DNA of 64,000 bases from Achatina immaculata. Lineage: Eukaryota; Mollusca; Gastropoda; Stylommatophora; Achatinidae. Within the stretch, counting starts at the first letter, position 1, and each line of letters opens with the position of its first letter. A model generated the notes under the pieces. It ran no database searches. It worked only from the letters and a program-made list of their open reading frames with translations, and had not been told where the DNA came from. Made by a program: the position numbers and the translations under genes. The stretch is from the NCBI GenBank assembly GCA_009760885.1, contig CM019709.1, positions 34,806,126 to 34,870,125 on the forward strand, in the 5' to 3' direction. Of the stretch, positions 1 through 10,654 are shown piece after piece.

Positions 1-1
1 C

Positions 2-1309
2 ATTTTCTACTACTCTGCTGCCAAGGTATACAAATTCGTTGACCTCCTCCACTAACTTGTTATCTACTCTGAGTACATTTCTGTTGTTCACATTTTGCTT
101 CATTAACTTTGTCTTTCCTACGTTGATCTTTAGTCCTATGTTGTTTGCATTCTGAGTTAGCTTGTTTATTTTATCTTGCATATCTTTGTGACTGCTTGAT
201 AATAGACAAATATCGTCCGCAAAGTCAAGGTCCTCCAGCACTGTGTCAAGGGTCCATTGTAATCCTCTGCGTTTGTCTGATGTTACCTCCTTCATTAACC
301 AGTCTACTGCCAAGATAAATAATGTTGGTGATAGTACACATCCCTGTTTCACTCCTGTTTGTACCCTAAAGCTGCTGGAGGTATGTTCTCCACAGATAAC
401 TTTGCACTGAAAACCCTCGTATAGGGCTTTGATTACATTAACTATTTTATGGGGGAGGCCATGCCATATTAGGATTTTCCACAGTGCATCTCTGTTGACA
501 CTGTCAAAAGCTTTCTCAAAATCTATGAATAATGCATATGTTGTGCTATGCCACTCATTTGCCTGTTCTAATATTTGTCTAAGTACAAATATGTGGTCTA
601 TGCATGATCTTCCTTTCCTAAATCCTGCCTGCTCTTTCCGAAGTTTTTCCTCAAGTGTTGGTACAATTCTGTTGATGATTATTCTGCAAAATACTTTACT
701 GGTGAGAGGCAGTAGGGTAATGCCTCTCCAGTTCCCGCAATCTCTGAGGTCACCCTTCTTTGGTAATTTTACTATAAGACCAGTTTTCCACTCCTCTGGG
801 GCTTTTTCTAAATCCCAAATTTGTTGTAATATCCGGCAAAGTTGTTTTGGTGTTTCTGTTTCTTCTGCTTTCAACATCTCCGCAGTCACTTCATCTTCAC
901 CTGGTGCCCTGTCTGATTTTAGCTTCTTTATCGCCTCCTTTACTTCATTTGTTGTTATTGGTCCTGTATTGATGTTTAGTTCCGTTTTTGCTTCAGGTAT
1001 GTCTATTGTTTGTGCTGCTTGTGTTCTGTTTAGTAGGGTGTTAAAGTGTTCCCTCCATCTTTCAATTTTTTCTCTTTCTCCACTGACCAGTTGTCCATTT
1101 TGTGTTCTTACTGCACTTTCACATCTTGTGTTGAAGTTACCTGTCATCTGCTTTGTGATTTTATATATGGTTTTCATGTCATTTGTATATGCTGCTTTCT
1201 CTGCTGTTTCTGCTAAATTGTCATAATATTGACATTTATCTTGACGGCATGATTCCTTCACTTCTTTGTCTTTTTGTGCATAATTACTTAAAACTCGTTC
1301 TTTAAGCCG
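2..1309 (-). CDS. LINE A reverse transcriptase, partial, open to window edge
   Basis: RNA-templated DNA synthesis for target-primed retrotransposition. I read the minus strand triplet by triplet from 1309 to 2 and found no stop. Recognisable blocks in order: a charged linker, NWRGITLLPLTSKVFCRII, EQAGFRKGRS, the first catalytic aspartate in FIDFEKAFDSV (about 500-530), TGVKQGCVLSP, the catalytic FADD box (212-223), then the GLKINVGKTK block and the YLGS motif near base 25. The frame is the same as the endonuclease upstream, so both are probably one polyprotein. The C-terminal zinc-knuckle-like or GRPK region seen in the sister copy lies outside the window. Nothing visible makes this domain inactive. 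Confidence 0.9.
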
Positions 1310-2428
1310 TTATGATTTGGTGTTCAGTAATTTTTTCTTGATTTCTTTTCTTTGCTCTATCTTTTCCCATGTGGTCTCGCTTATCCATTCCTCTTTTCTC
1401 CTTTTCCGATATCCCAGCACCTCTTTTGCTGTTTCCTGTAGTGTTTTATTGAACTCTAATATGGACATTTCTGCTTCGTCTTGTAGGACACTGAAGCGGT
1501 TCTTAAGTACTATTGAGAATTCATTTCTTGTTTGCTGGTCTATCAGTTTGCTTGTATCAAAATGTATCTTTCTGTGTTCTCCGATTTTGGCTTTCCTTAA
1601 TTTTAGTTTTATTTTTGCTACCAGAAGGTTGTGATCACTTCCTACATCTGCTCCTTTCCTTGCTCGCACATCTTGTAGTGACCGTTTCCACTTGTTGTTT
1701 ATTAGTATGTGATCGATTTGGTTTTCTGTGGTTTTATCTGGTGACCTCCAAGTCACCTTATGGATGTTTTTGTGTTGGAAAATTGTCCCTCCAATGGTCA
1801 TCATGTTTTCTTCACAGAAACTGCACAGTCTTTCTCCATTTTCATTTATTTCTCCAATTCCTTCTCTTCCCATGATTCTTCTTCTATCTTCATTTCCTTC
1901 ACCTACTTTTGCATTGAAGTCGCCCAAGATGAGTCGCATATCATGCTTGGGTATTGTTTCTACTGTTGCTTGGAGGCTGTTGTAAAAATCTTCTTTTAAT
2001 TCCTCTTCAGCTGCTTCTGTTGGTGCATAACAAACTATAATAGACAGCTTCGTGAATCTTGAGTTGAACCGTGCATATAATAATCTCTCATTTATTGGGG
2101 TCCATTTCAGCAATGCTCTTGATGCTTCTTTTGTTATAATCAATGCTACTCCTCCTTCATGAAGATCTTCTTTACCTGACCATATTATTGTATCTTCTGT
2201 GTGCTGTGTTGTTAATTTCCTTCTGCTTTGTCCTGTCCATCTTGTTTCTTGTATTCCTAGTATGTCTAGTTTGTATCTGTGCATTTCCTTGATGGTTTGT
2301 GCTAGTTTTCCAGTCTGGTTTAGTGTTCTTACATTCCAGCTGCCTATTTGCATCTTATGTTTAGGTTCCAGGAGGTCTGCAGTCGGGCTGGGGACTTCCA
2401 GTGGCTGGCTTTCATCCACAACCTTCAT
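1310..2428 (-). CDS. LINE A AP-endonuclease domain (372 aa)
   Basis: Nicks target DNA to start LINE insertion; exonuclease-endonuclease-phosphatase fold of the APE type. Catalytic motifs are all present: N32 in GSWNVRTL, E61 in QETRW, Y134 in CYAPT, D170 and N172 in GDFNAKVG, S229 and D239 in SPDKTTENQIDHIL, and D265-H266 in GSDHNLL. About 25 residues precede the domain; the ATG at 2428 is the first in this frame after the leader. The reading frame ends at TAA (1310-1312), but the next codons continue in the same frame into a typical endonuclease-reverse transcriptase linker, so I read the stop as a point mutation and not a natural end. Similar proteins are annotated in animals as craniofacial development protein 2-like. 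Confidence 0.92.
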   Translation of the reverse strand: MKVVDESQPLEVPSPTADLLEPKHKMQIGSWNVRTLNQTGKLAQTIKEMHRYKLDILGIQETRWTGQSRRKLTTQHTEDTIIWSGKEDLHEGGVALIITKEASRALLKWTPINERLLYARFNSRFTKLSIIVCYAPTEAAEEELKEDFYNSLQATVETIPKHDMRLILGDFNAKVGEGNEDRRRIMGREGIGEINENGERLCSFCEENMMTIGGTIFQHKNIHKVTWRSPDKTTENQIDHILINNKWKRSLQDVRARKGADVGSDHNLLVAKIKLKLRKAKIGEHRKIHFDTSKLIDQQTRNEFSIVLKNRFSVLQDEAEMSILEFNKTLQETAKEVLGYRKRRKEEWISETTWEKIEQRKEIKKKLLNTKS

Positions 2429-2626
2429 GGGCTCAGTTTCCTGATACGCATTTCTCCTTCCACCTGCATTTGCTTTTTCCCTTGCTTCCGTTTCTGTAGC
2501 AGTCTGATAGTTTTTTACCAGATAGGGTTGCTGGCCCTATGGTGAACCCTCCTTAGTCGCCTTTTACGATCATGCATGGTAGGGTACAGTGGTCCTATTC
2601 TTTGCAGATCCCGGGTACCACACGGG
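2429..2626 (-). promoter_or_regulatory. LINE 5' leader, likely internal promoter region
   Basis: The sequence upstream of the LINE A endonuclease begins with GTGTGGTACCCGGGA and contains CATGCATGATCGTAAAAGGC. Both blocks recur at 15150-15405 just upstream of another LINE endonuclease (family F). Conservation between two otherwise diverged LINEs suggests a functional 5' UTR or internal promoter; that role is inferred. Confidence 0.6.
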
Positions 2627-2627
2627 G

Positions 2628-3195
2628 GATCTTGGATCACTGCTAACTAATAATGGAGATACAATGAGGGAAATTAAAAGGAGGACATCTATCGCTCTTC
2701 AGAAAATAAAACAACTAAAGAATTTGTGGAGAGGAACAGACAGAACTACAAAAATAAGATTTTTAAGGGTATGCATCTTTCCCATCGCAACATATGCCTG
2801 TGAGACCTGGACACTTAACAAAACAGCTGAGAAACACATAAATGCCTTTGAATGTAAGTACTATAGAAGAGTTCTTCAAATATCGTGGACACAAAAAAGA
2901 ACAAGTTTATCCATACTACAAGAACTTAATATTGAAGAAGGCTGGTCAGTAAAGAGGATTAAAGAGAGAAAACGTAAACATTTTTCATGATAATCAAGAG
3001 AAGACCGTCTTGGAAGGTTACATAATCGAAAAAGAAAGAGAGGAAGACCAAGGCGAAAATGGCTGCAAGACATTGTTGATGATCTGCTAATGGATGCATC
3101 AGCAGCAGGCCATCTTGCTCACAACCGAGAGGCTTACAGGAGTGCTGTTAGGGAGGCAAAGTTCCGCAAAGGACATGCAAATAAATGAATGAATG
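2628..3195 (+). mobile_element. LINE family C fragment, copy 1 (3' end)
   Basis: 5'-truncated LINE carrying only the C-terminal part of the reverse transcriptase. Visible protein blocks are SLLTNNGDTMREIKRRTS, TYACETWTLNKTAEKHI and NIEEGW, then after a frameshift near 2990 the family's GRPRRRWLQDI and VREAKFRKGHA ending. It finishes in an ATGA-type tetranucleotide tail (3181-3198). It directly abuts the 5' end of LINE A in the opposite orientation. Nine further copies with the same 3' end lie in this window. Confidence 0.85.
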
Positions 3196-3324
3196 AATAT
3201 CTCAACCAATTCATCTAAAACTGTCTCTAACCTAATACTTTTGTTTTTTTTTAAACATTCTATTGATAATATTAAATGTAAAGTTTGTCCTGTTTTGCCA
3301 TTTGGGTGTGGGGGGGGGGGAATC

Positions 3325-3412
3325 CTAGGGTGCATGATCCATATTTTCCTTGATCTGTTGGCACACTTAAATGTGACCTGGTCAGCATCACGCCTGACCG
3401 CCTTTATTTGCA
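3325..3412 (-). mobile_element. SINE fragment (3' body)
   Basis: Short match to the body of the tRNA-headed SINE at 21088-21373: the reverse complement of CCAGGCGTGATACTGACC with a few changes, plus the flanking 'CACATTTAAGTG' area. The tRNA-like head is missing. The rest of 3196-3600 holds a G-run at 3309-3320 and one outlying satellite unit. Confidence 0.5.
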
Positions 3413-3540
3413 AAGTTTCACAAGGAGCCAAGGTATTCATTTCTACCACTGGTTGAATGGGCTCCTCGGAATGAGTCGAAGCACCAAACCTTGCCACGAG
3501 AAACTAGTCTTTAGAGGATTTGGGAGGGGGGCTCTATAAT

Positions 3541-3583
3541 TTTATGTTTCCAAACTTTCAACTACTCGTTGAATTAATTTTAT
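3541..3583 (+). repeat. Outlying unit of the 38-bp satellite
   Basis: One unit (CTACTCGTTGAATTAATTTT core) of the array that fills 6393-7030, separated from it by the LINE/SINE nest 3600-6312. Suggests the nest inserted at or inside the array's left end. Confidence 0.7.
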
Positions 3584-3599
3584 GTTTTATAAATTTTAA

Positions 3600-6127
3600 A
3601 ATATATCTTATATCCTTCCCGTGCAGCTAAACGTCACACAGGGCTCGCAAAGTATTTCGCCAATTTTTCCTGTCTTCGGCGAGTCTTTCAACGTCATCAA
3701 AGGATTTTATGCCTGTTAATTTGACCTCTATTAACAATGTCCTCTTCAGAGTTTCACGCGGTCTTCCTCTTTTTCTTCGGCCTGTTGTGTTCCACTTTAT
3801 AGCTTGTTTGGGGATTCTCTGATCATTTCTTCTCATCACGTGATCAATATGTGTCCATCTCCTTTTCCTGATTACACATGAGACTGGTTGTTGTTCAGTC
3901 ATCTGTCTTATCTCTGCGTTGTTCTTGAATTCATTCCACTTGATGCCGAGTATTTTCCTTAGGCATTTGTCTTCAAAAGAGTCTAATTTCTTGTATATTT
4001 ATTTAGTTGTTTTTCAGCTTTCGCAAGCTAAATGAGGGTGGATATTACATTTGAATTGAATAGTCTTAACATGGTTTTTGTGCTTATAACTTTTGAATGC
4101 AATATGTTCGCAAGATTCTTGAAGATCGATGCTTCTTTTGCAATTCTGATTCTAACTTCCTTTCTAGTGTCACCATCCTGGTCTATGTAGCTACCAAGGT
4201 ATGCAAATTGATTGACTTTCTCAATATCTGTCCCTTCTATGTGTATTTTTTTCCATTTTGATTGATGGGAATTTTCATTATTTTTGTTTTGTTCTTGTTA
4301 ATTTCAAGTCCAATTTGCTAGCCAGTGAAGACAGGCTATCTGTTTTTTCTTGCATGGAATTCACATTGTTACTGATAAGAGTTATGTCATCAGCAAAATC
4401 AAGATCTTCTAGTTGGATCCCATATACCCAATCACTCATTCCTTCTTCTGTTTTGACTGGACAAACATATCCATTGTATAAATCCTCAGTGATGTTGACA
4501 ATTTTAGATTATATTCCACATAGACTTAAAATTCTCCACAATGAATCTCTGTGTATGCTACCAAATGCCTTTTTAAAGTCTATGAAGTTCAATATTAATG
4601 GTTTCTGCTTTTCAATATGTTCTTCAAGTATTATTCTTAGAGTAAAGATCTGATCCAGATAGCTTCTCCCTTTTCGAAGTCCTGCTTGTTCTTCTCTCAT
4701 TGCTGTCTCCATTATATCTTTAAGTCTATTCAAAATGATCTTGCAAAATACTTTAGACACAACTGATATTAAGGTTACTCCTCTCCAATTGTTACAGTCA
4801 CTAAGGCTGCCTTTTTTGTATTTTAACAATGATTCCTTTTTTTCCATTTAGAAGGAATCTTTCCTTCTTTCCAAATCTTATTAAACATTTTCTGTAGTTG
4901 TCTCATGTTGTCACTTTTGATGCTTTTAACATTTCGGCTGCTATTTCATATTCACCTCAGCTTTGTTGTTAGTCAGTAAATTCACTGCTGTTTCACTTTC
5001 ATGCAATGTAATTTTATCTAGGTTGACATTTAGTTGTGGGTTGGTAAGTCGATATCAAGGTTTATCAATTCTTTTGGGTGTGGTCGATTAAGTATTTCAT
5101 GGAAGTGTTCACCTTTTGGTCTTTACTTGTTGTTAATAGGGTTCCAGTTTTGCTAAGGATTGGTCTTGCTTTCAAAATGTAGCATTATCATCGATGGCAC
5201 AGAACTGAAACAAGTTGATAGATCCAAGTACTTAAGAACAATTATAACAACTGACTGGACATGTCACAGCAAAATAAAAAGCAGACGTGCTTAGGCCAAG
5301 TCAGCATTCCAGAAAATGAAAAACATCTTGTGCAACAGATCCATATCAATGGAAACAAGATTCCGAGTACTTAAATGTTACATCGAGCCAATTTTGTTTT
5401 ATGAGTGTGAAGCATGAATAAGAGAGTACAGCGAGAAATGGAGGCCATGGAAATGTGGTTCATAAGAAGGATGTTGAAGCATAATGGACCACATTTTCTG
5501 AGAAGAGTTGTGGCAACTGGAAAAATTGAGAGAAGAAGAGACAGAGGAAGACAGAGAGAAAAGTTACTGGATGAGCTGTCAGAGTAGCTAGGAAGAAACT
5601 CACTGGCGGACCTCATAATCAAGTCTACAGACGGGGAATTGTGAAGAGAAATGATCGCCTACGTGATGCGACACGGCATTTGATTGATTGATTGATCTTT
5701 CTTAAGGTGTAATAATACTTCTTAGCCTCTTTTGTATGTTACATAAAGTTTTGTTGTCTCCTGTTTTTGCTGCTTTCTCTGCCTCTTTCGCCATATTGTC
5801 TATGTATTCTCTTTAATCCCTTCTAGCTGAACTTTTTACTTTGTTGTCTATTTCTTTGTATGTTGCTTTCGCCAGATCTTTTCCAAGATCTATCTTTACA
5901 TTCAACATGTCTAATTTGGCTGCTCGTCTTTCATGTATATACTTCTATGTGTTTTCTGATATCCATGCTTTTCTATTTGGTTTTTTTCAGTCCAGCGCTT
6001 GCTTTTCCTGCTGTGATTACGGCTGTGCTGTAAAAATTCCATAATTCATCTATACCTATCTCCTATATGTCACTGAGTGTTATGGAATGATTGGCAAGTT
6101 CCTCATAGAAATTACTGTTAGTATTCT
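3600..6127 (-). mobile_element. LINE family B, copy 1, broken and interrupted
   Basis: Minus-strand LINE read from about 6127 down to 3600. The 3' end carries MTEQQPVSCVIRKRRW and the GRPRETLKRTLL block (3902-3627), followed by a TATCTTATATCC-type tail at the left. The reverse transcriptase is recognisable at 4847-4509 (NNWRGVTLISVVSKVFCKII, EQAGLRKGRS, FIDFKKAFGSIHRDSLW). Several frameshifts and stops break it. The endonuclease-to-RT linker continues at 6127-5696, on the other side of an inserted LINE D fragment (5186-5695). The endonuclease itself is absent. Same family as the copies at 40752-42034, 48055-48295, 58542-58772 and 61272-61397. Confidence 0.8.
5186..5695 (+). mobile_element. 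LINE family D fragment, copy 1, nested in LINE B
   Basis: Opposite-strand LINE 3' end inserted into LINE B. It encodes, with stops, KYLRTIITTDWTC, KSAFQKMKNILCNRSISMET, MEAMEMWFIRRML-like residues and a C-terminal ending near MIAYVMRHGT, then a TGAT tetranucleotide tail (about 5678-5693). Flanking sequence on both sides is LINE B linker. Related copies at 37560-38235 and 45698-46055. Confidence 0.75.
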
Positions 6128-6312
6128 CTTCCCAGTCACTCAGCTGTAGAAATGGGTACCCGTCTTCTGGAGCTGGGGAAGGAAAGGCAGCCAGGCGTGA
6201 TACTGACCATATCACCCTCTAGTGTGCTGACAGGTCAAGGAAAATAAGGGCACTAACAATATATCCCCTATGTGCCTCTAAGGCACGACAGGATTACCTT
6301 TACCTTTTTTTA
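6128..6312 (+). mobile_element. SINE, 3' body
   Basis: Matches the SINE consensus from GAAATGGGTACC through CCAGGCGTGATACTGACC to a 3' end reading GATTACCTTTACC. The tRNA-like head is missing or too diverged to see. Confidence 0.65.
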
Positions 6313-6392
6313 ATCTTTATTCTCTTCTTTTAGGCTGTGTCTGTTTAGCTTTCTGTGTATTGATTTCTTGTGTTGCCTTTTCAGTTTTAGTT

Positions 6393-7030
6393 AACTTTTT
6401 ACTACTCGTTGAATTAATTTTATGTTTTCAAACTTTCTACTACTCGTTGAAATAATTTTATGTTTTCAAACTTTCTACTACTCGTTGAATCAATTTTATG
6501 TTTTCAAACTTTCTACTACTCGTTGAATTAATTTTATGTTTTCAAACTTTCTACTGCTCGTTGAATCAATTTTATGTTTTCAAACTTTCTACTACTCGTT
6601 GAATTAATTTTATGTTTTCAAACTTTCTACTACTCGTTGAATTAATTTTGTGTTTTCAAACTTTCTACTACTCGTTGAATTAATTTTATGTTTTCAAACT
6701 TTCTACTGCTCGTTGAATCAATTTTATGTTTTCAAACTTTCTACTACTCGTTGAATTAATTTTATGTTTTCAAACTTTCTACTACTCGTTGAATCAATTT
6801 TATGTTTTCAAACTTTCTACTACTCGTTGAATTAATTTTATGTTTTCAAACTTTCTACTACTCGTTGAATTAATTTTAGGTTTTCAAACTTTCTACTACT
6901 CGTTGAATTAATTTTAGGTTTTCAAACTTTCTACTACTCGTTGAATTAATTTTATGTTTTCAAACTTTCTACTACTCGTTGAATCAATTTTATGTTTTCA
7001 AACTTTCTACTACTCGTTGAATTAATTTTA
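6393..7030 (+). repeat. 38-bp satellite array, about 17 units
   Basis: Period 38 with core CTACTACTCGTTGAATTAAT. Units differ at only a few positions (TTAATTT versus TCAATTT; ACTACT versus ACTGCT), and runs of units sharing the same variant suggest higher-order amplification. No coding role. Confidence 0.95.
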
Positions 7031-7064
7031 GCTAAATATCACTAGTTTTGTCAGCTTTTTTTTC

Positions 7065-7685
7065 ATGGGTTTAGTTCCATTGCTGGGTTAGGGTCATGGG
7101 TCATTTACCATTGCTGGTTTAGGGTTTCGGATCATGTACCATTGCTGGTTTAGGGTTTCGGATCATATACCATTGCTGGTTTAGGGTTTCGGATCATGTA
7201 CCATTGTTGTTTAAGGGTCAGGGATCATGTACCATTGCTGGTTAAGGGTCAGGGATCATGTACCATTGCTGGTTAAGGGTCAGGGATCATGTACCATTGC
7301 TGGTTAAGGGTCAGGGATCATGTACCATTGCTGGTTTAGGGTTTCGGATCATGTACCATTGTTGTTTAAGGGTCAGGGATCATGTACCATTGCTGGTTAA
7401 GGGTCAGGGATCATGTACCATTGCTGGTTAAGGGTTTCGAATCGTGTACCATTGCTGGTTTAGGGTCAGGAATCATGTACCATTGCTGGTTTAGGGTCAG
7501 GAATCATATACCATTGCTGGTTTAGGGTCAGGAATCATATACCATTGCTGGCTAAGGGTCAGGGATCATGTACCACTGCTGGTTTAGGGTCAGGGACCAT
7601 GTACCATCGGTGGTTTAGGGTTTCGGATCACGTACTATTGCTGGTTTAGGGTTATGAGTCATATACCAGTGATGATTTATGGTCA
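7065..7685 (+). repeat. 31-bp minisatellite, about 20 units
   Basis: Period 31 with core CATGTACCATTGCTGG and two alternating variants (TTTAGGGTTTCGG and TTAAGGGTCAGGG). It is followed by a hAT-like terminus, GGTTGGAAACCACTG, near 7697-7711. The repeat at 10031-10265 carries two or three diverged units of the same sequence. Confidence 0.93.
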
Positions 7686-7849
7686 CGCTAAAAAAAAGGT
7701 TGGAAACCACTGTTTTACAGGTTAAACAGAAAAAAGCTAAACATTACAGCACAGGAGATAATTAGTCATTCCCTTTTTTTCTTATTTTGCTTCTTACGAA
7801 AATCATAGCCTAGAGAATATAACACTACAGATAAACACAAACTACAGCA

Positions 7850-8650
7850 CACAGGATCAAGGTTCAAAACTGTGACTCTGGAGTCACTGACTTCAGGACA
7901 CTCCCTACACACACACACATATGCTACACTGCATGAAGCAGCATATACCCAGGAGTGTGTTTGCTAATACTTCCGCCAAGTATTTGCTTACGATGTTTAT
8001 GTGTTCTTTTTTTTTTTTGCCACACAGTTCAGATTTCCTACCAGCCACCCTTGATTTGTCACATCTCCAGCAATCTCATTCAATCTACATTGTCATTCCA
8101 TTCCCACTCTTCCAGTCTCCTTATAATTACATTGTATTCCATTCATACTCTTCTGATCTCCTTATAACCACATGGTCCTTCCATTCACACTCTTCTAGTC
8201 TCCTTATAATTACACTGTCCTTACATTCACACTCTTCCAGTCTCCTTATAATTACATTGTCCTTCCACTCCAACTCTTCCATCTTCCAATCTCCTTATAT
8301 CTACATTGTCCTTCCATTCACACTCTTCTAGTCTATTAATAATTACATTGTCCCTCCATTCACACTCTTCTAACTTCCTTATAACTACATTGTCCTTCCA
8401 TTCACACTCTTCTAACTTCCTTATAACTACATTGTCCTTCCATTCACACTCTTCCAGTCTTCTTATAACTACATTGTCCTTCCATTCCCATTCTTCCAGT
8501 CTCCTTATAACTACATTTTCCTTCCATTAACACTCTTCCAATAACTACATTGTCCTTCCATTTCCGCTCTTCATTCTCCCGCAGTCTGTCCATTACAGCT
8601 TTAGCAATGCCGCCCTTGTCCTTTACATTTTAGCCTGTCCAGCAAGTCTA
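7850..8650 (+). repeat. Dispersed repeat with internal array (copy 1)
   Basis: Homologous to 38330-38640: shared landmarks are GTGTTTGCTAATA, GCCACACAGTTC, GATTTCCT.CCAGC, ATCTCCAGCAATCTC and GCTTTAGCAATG. In this copy a middle segment has expanded to a tandem array (8080-8530). Family unknown; no coding potential recognised. Confidence 0.7.
8080..8530 (+). repeat. 43-44-bp minisatellite, about 10 units
   Basis: Core ACATTGTCCTTCCATTCACA followed by CTCTTC and CTCCTTATAA. One such unit is present, unexpanded, in the homologous repeat at about 38520-38560. Apparent reading frames across it are artefacts. Confidence 0.88.
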
Positions 8651-8846
8651 TCCGCCATTTCATTTCCATGTACTCTCTCACATGACCCGGAGAGTAAATC
8701 CACTTTAGACCTATCACATCTGAATGGCATAAGAGATTAACCGATTCTTTTCGAAGCAATTTCTTCTCAATTTTACAAGTCACAGCACACAAGACGGACA
8801 TTACCCGGTCGCTGTTGTAGACAGATTGTACCTTTTACTGCACACA

Positions 8847-9240
8847 GGAATTATGTAGGAATTCTGGGAATGGTCAGGTCAAGTAATCGCGACGTGAAGA
8901 CAGAAATTATGTCAGAATTCTGGGAGTGGTCAGATCAAGTAATCGCGACGTGAAGACAGAAATTATGTCAGAATTCTGGGAATGGTCAGATCAAGTAATC
9001 GCGACGTGAAGACAGAAATTATGTCAGAATTCTGGAAATGGTCAGATCAACTAATCGAGACGTGAAGACAGAAATTATGTCAGAATTCTGGGAGTGGTCA
9101 GATCAAGTAATCGCGACGTGAAGACAGAAATTATGTCAGAATTCTGGAAATGGTCAGATCAACTAATCGAGACGTGAAGACAGAAATTATGTCAGAATTC
9201 TGGGAATGGTCAGATCAAGTAATCGCGACGTGAAGACAGA
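8847..9240 (+). repeat. 56-bp satellite, 7 units
   Basis: Core GTAATCGCGACGTGAAGACA then GAAATTATGTCAGAATTCTG. Two subtypes (GTAATCGCGAC and CTAATCGAGAC) alternate. 9241-9454 has nothing recognisable. Confidence 0.93.
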
Positions 9241-9454
9241 AAACAAAGAAACAGACCACATTGTTCAAATGAAGAACGGGGAATGAAATAAACTTATGAT
9301 TGGCCCATGGACTCAAACGTGTTATTTATTTTTTTCTCTTCTTTATTGTCAGTATGGGACTAAACGATGATTCCTGGTAAATGACGTTAGACTGTTACCT
9401 TCAAATTTTTCATAGCACACTAAGCGGATTCGTCATAATGCAAATGTACCACAT

Positions 9455-9903
9455 CTTTTCTAAGGGCATGCATCTTTCCCATCGCAACATATGCCTGTGA
9501 GACCTGGACACTTAACAAAACATCTGAGAAACACATAAATGCTTTTGAATGTAAATGCTACAGAAGAGTTATTCCAATATGGACACAAAAAGAACAAATA
9601 TATATATATATACTATAAGAACTTAATACCGAAGAAGGCTGGCTAGTAAAGAGGGTTAAACAAAGAAAACTTAAATATTTTGGATATATTAAACGTCATG
9701 AGAATCTAGAGAAGACCGTCTTGGAAGGGTACATAATGGGAAAAAGAAAGAGAGGAAGACCAAGGCTAAGATGGCTGCAGGACATCGTTGATGATCTGCT
9801 AATGGATGCATCAGCAGCAGGGCATCTTACTTACAACCGAGAGGCCCACAAGAGAGCTGTTAGGGAGGCAAAGTTCCGTAAGGTACATTCAAATGACTGA
9901 CTG
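9455..9903 (+). mobile_element. LINE family C fragment, copy 2
   Basis: Shares GCATCTTTCCCATCGCAACA with copies 1, 4 and 9, then the GRPRLRWLQDI block and the RKVHSND-like ending and a TGAC tail (9891-9903). A TATATATA expansion near 9599-9611 interrupts the frame. Confidence 0.82.
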
Positions 9904-10030
9904 ACATCTTAAGGTTTCTGGACGCTTTGGCCGTGCACTTGAATAACTGGTTTTCTAATTCGGTTCTGGTCTCTATAAGTCTCTATGATGATTCTGAAAC
10001 CAACAACGACACATCGGGCCTTACATAAGT

Positions 10031-10265
10031 CCCTATAGAGCAGTAGTATCAAACCAACCCCAGGTCAAGACCAAAATTGGGATCGGAGAAGGTCTGAGGA
10101 TGGCTCGCGAGTAGATGTTTCATAGTAGGAGCTTTGTTGAATTTTAATGTTCTATATATTTTTATAGGCCGAGGGTCACATATCATTAACAGTTTAAGGT
10201 CATGCTGCTTCAGGGTCACGGATCACGTGCCATTGCTGGTTTAGGGTCACGATGGAAAAACATGT
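10031..10265 (+). repeat. Dispersed repeat containing diverged 31-bp units
   Basis: Begins CAGTAGTATCAAACC, hAT-terminus-like, and contains GCCATTGCTGGTTTAGGGTC, a unit of the 31-bp array at 7065-7685. Probably an unexpanded or less expanded relative of the element that hosts that array. Confidence 0.45.
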
Positions 10266-10654
10266 TGCGGAACCTGTTTGCTTCAGAGATTTCAGGCATC
10301 GCACGATGTGCTCAAGAGTCTAGGCTTATTTTGTTACGTACAAAAGAGGTCTGGCCGGACTTTGAGTCGTGGACGTACATCAGACTGCAGGTCATTCAAA
10401 TAGAACTGAATAGTTAAACACGGCGTCGCACAGAGGTCAGGTATTTTTAGAGATGACTTCAGTCTATGGTAGGATGTTGTGACAGGACGGCTGGTGTGAC
10501 AAGGGAGACTACCTCGAAAAAAAAAGCTTTGACAACATCAAATTAATCTAAAATATTGCAGTAATGTCTAAGATAAATACTTTCAGATTTTGGTGGACCG
10601 CATTTTGCCTGGCGGGCCTAAGCTCAGTAGCTTCTAGTTAAGAAAAAGAATTAT
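10266..10654. other. No recognisable feature
   Basis: About 390 bases of unassigned DNA; a short A-run near 10518 and no convincing reading frame. Confidence 0.5.

Larger units (their letters stand above)
1..2626 (-). mobile_element. LINE family A, 5' half, nearly intact, runs off left edge
   Basis: Non-LTR retrotransposon read on the minus strand: a 5' leader (2626-2429), an APE-type endonuclease (from 2428) and a reverse transcriptase continuing to base 1. The leader matches a second LINE leader at 15150-15405, so 2626 is probably the true 5' end and the copy is not 5'-truncated. The 3' end lies outside the window, but the sister copy at 50665-51745 shows what it should look like, ending in a GA-repeat tail. 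Over about 515 shared bases I count nine differences from that copy, roughly 98 percent identity. Endonuclease and reverse transcriptase are in one frame, broken only by one TAA at 1310-1312. Clade assignment (RTE-like) rests on general appearance and was not tested. Confidence 0.9.

Noticed and set aside
429..2444. Plus-strand frames of up to 265 codons over the LINE at the left edge
   Set aside because: Antisense shadows of the reverse transcriptase and endonuclease, which show family motifs on the minus strand.
7065..7685. TTTAGGG and TTAGGG strings suggesting interstitial telomere repeat
   Set aside because: They are one part of a 31-bp unit, never tandem hexamers.
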